Positions 4,815-5,201 of a stretch of DNA of 5,201 nucleotides are shown piece after piece. Location: NCBI GenBank assembly GCA_016931365.1, contig JAFGEY010000377.1, forward strand, positions 1 to 5,201. Reading direction: 5' to 3'. The translations under genes and the position numbers were made by a program. Positions within the stretch are counted from its first letter, which is position 1. The number at the start of each line of letters is the position of its first letter. Source of the DNA: Anaerolineae bacterium. GTDB taxonomy: Bacteria; Chloroflexota; Anaerolineae; JAFGEY01. Below the pieces are notes generated by a model. That model did not search any database and was not told the origin of the DNA. It saw only the letters and a list, made by a program, of their open reading frames with translations.

Positions 4815-5201
4815 ATGATTCGCCTGACTGAAAAGGGACTGATCGTCGAATCGCCGACCACGGCGGTCGAATTTGAGGGCGCGCGCATCGTCTCGATCCG
4901 CGACGCCGTGACCGGCCGGGAATTCCTGGATCGCGGGCTGGCCGAGGACGTGCCGCCGTTCGACCTGCTGCACCAGAACGGCAAGCGCTCGCCGCTGGGC
5001 GTCCATCCGTTGGCCAGTCAGACCCACTCTGTATTGCTGACCGACCACATCGCCGAGATCGTGCTCAATGACTGGGAATGTGACGTCTCGCTGCGCGTCA
5101 GCGTCGACCTGGACAACGGCGACGTGCTGGTCGAGCCGTCGGCGTGGACGATGCAGGGCGGCGTCGCCGGGCTGGCGCTGAACGTGGCCGGAATTCGCCC
5201 C
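4815..5201 (+). CDS. N-terminal part of a glycoside hydrolase-like beta-sandwich protein (partial)
   Basis: The frame is open from the ATG at 4815 to the window edge, giving 129 residues of an incomplete protein. The start reads MIRLTEKGLIVESPTTAVEF, followed by IVSIRDAVTGREFLD (64-78 counted from 4701, 26-40 from 4815), the motif type (lexVsixdxxTGxexl) seen at the front of many large carbohydrate-active enzymes with an N-terminal galactose-mutarotase-like beta-sandwich. Alternating hydrophobic and charged strands continue (VSLRVSVDLDNGDVLVEPS). There is no signal peptide or membrane segment, so it would be cytoplasmic if this start is right. The catalytic domain lies outside the window, so family and substrate cannot be named. 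The start at 4815 is chosen because of AGAGAGGA just upstream and because protein-like homology changes character there. An alternative is an in-frame chimera begun at 4701. Confidence 0.6.
   Translation, partial: MIRLTEKGLIVESPTTAVEFEGARIVSIRDAVTGREFLDRGLAEDVPPFDLLHQNGKRSPLGVHPLASQTHSVLLTDHIAEIVLNDWECDVSLRVSVDLDNGDVLVEPSAWTMQGGVAGLALNVAGIRP

Noticed and set aside
4577..4831. Forward frame of 84 residues across both gene remnants
   Set aside because: It is a shifted reading of the DUF499-like and decarboxylase-like fragments and resembles no family.
1..5201. CRISPR arrays, tRNA or rRNA genes, insertion sequences and integrase sites
   Set aside because: No regularly spaced repeats, cloverleaf or rRNA-like stretches, transposase motifs or long terminal inverted repeats were seen on either strand.

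Overview
The window reads as a high-GC bacterial chromosome segment with every supportable gene on the + strand. The combination of an NB-ARC/TPR STAND NTPase with a co-oriented HEAT-repeat membrane protein, plus fragments of accessory genes, suggests a large-genome environmental bacterium such as a Chloroflexota (Anaerolineae-like) member. That placement is an inference from gene content and style; no rRNA or other marker supports it.

Layout. Positions 1-36 are probably the last codons of an upstream gene. Positions 46-414 encode a small DUF1294 membrane protein. Positions 415-609 are a poorly explained gap with a possible short ORF or C-terminal gene remnant (478-573) and an inverted repeat (580-591) just before the next gene. 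Positions 610-2193 encode a HEAT-repeat protein with two transmembrane segments near its C-terminus. Forty-five bases later, 2239-4476 encode an NLR-like STAND ATPase: N-terminal helical adaptor-like segment, NB-ARC, winged-helix region and C-terminal TPRs. A perfect 14-bp palindrome sits directly before its Shine-Dalgarno sequence.

Downstream the order breaks down. Positions 4540-4680 encode what looks like only the first ~40 residues of a DUF499-type ATPase, a family usually met in DNA-modification defence loci. Positions 4701-4805 encode only the first ~35 residues of a carboxymuconolactone decarboxylase-like protein. This second fragment runs in frame into a new gene starting at 4815 and leaving the window, whose N-terminus looks like the beta-rich front of a glycoside hydrolase-like protein. 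Two decapitated gene heads in a row look like deletion scars of an eroding accessory island.

Functional reading. The best candidate for a noteworthy system is the HEAT-2TM plus STAND pair. The STAND protein has sensor (TPR), switch (NB-ARC) and a likely adaptor helix bundle but no enzymatic effector. The neighbouring protein supplies a membrane-anchored module that could be the effector or signalling partner. The DUF499 remnant next door fits a defence-island setting. The pairing and the defence role are inferred from domain architecture and spacing, not demonstrated.
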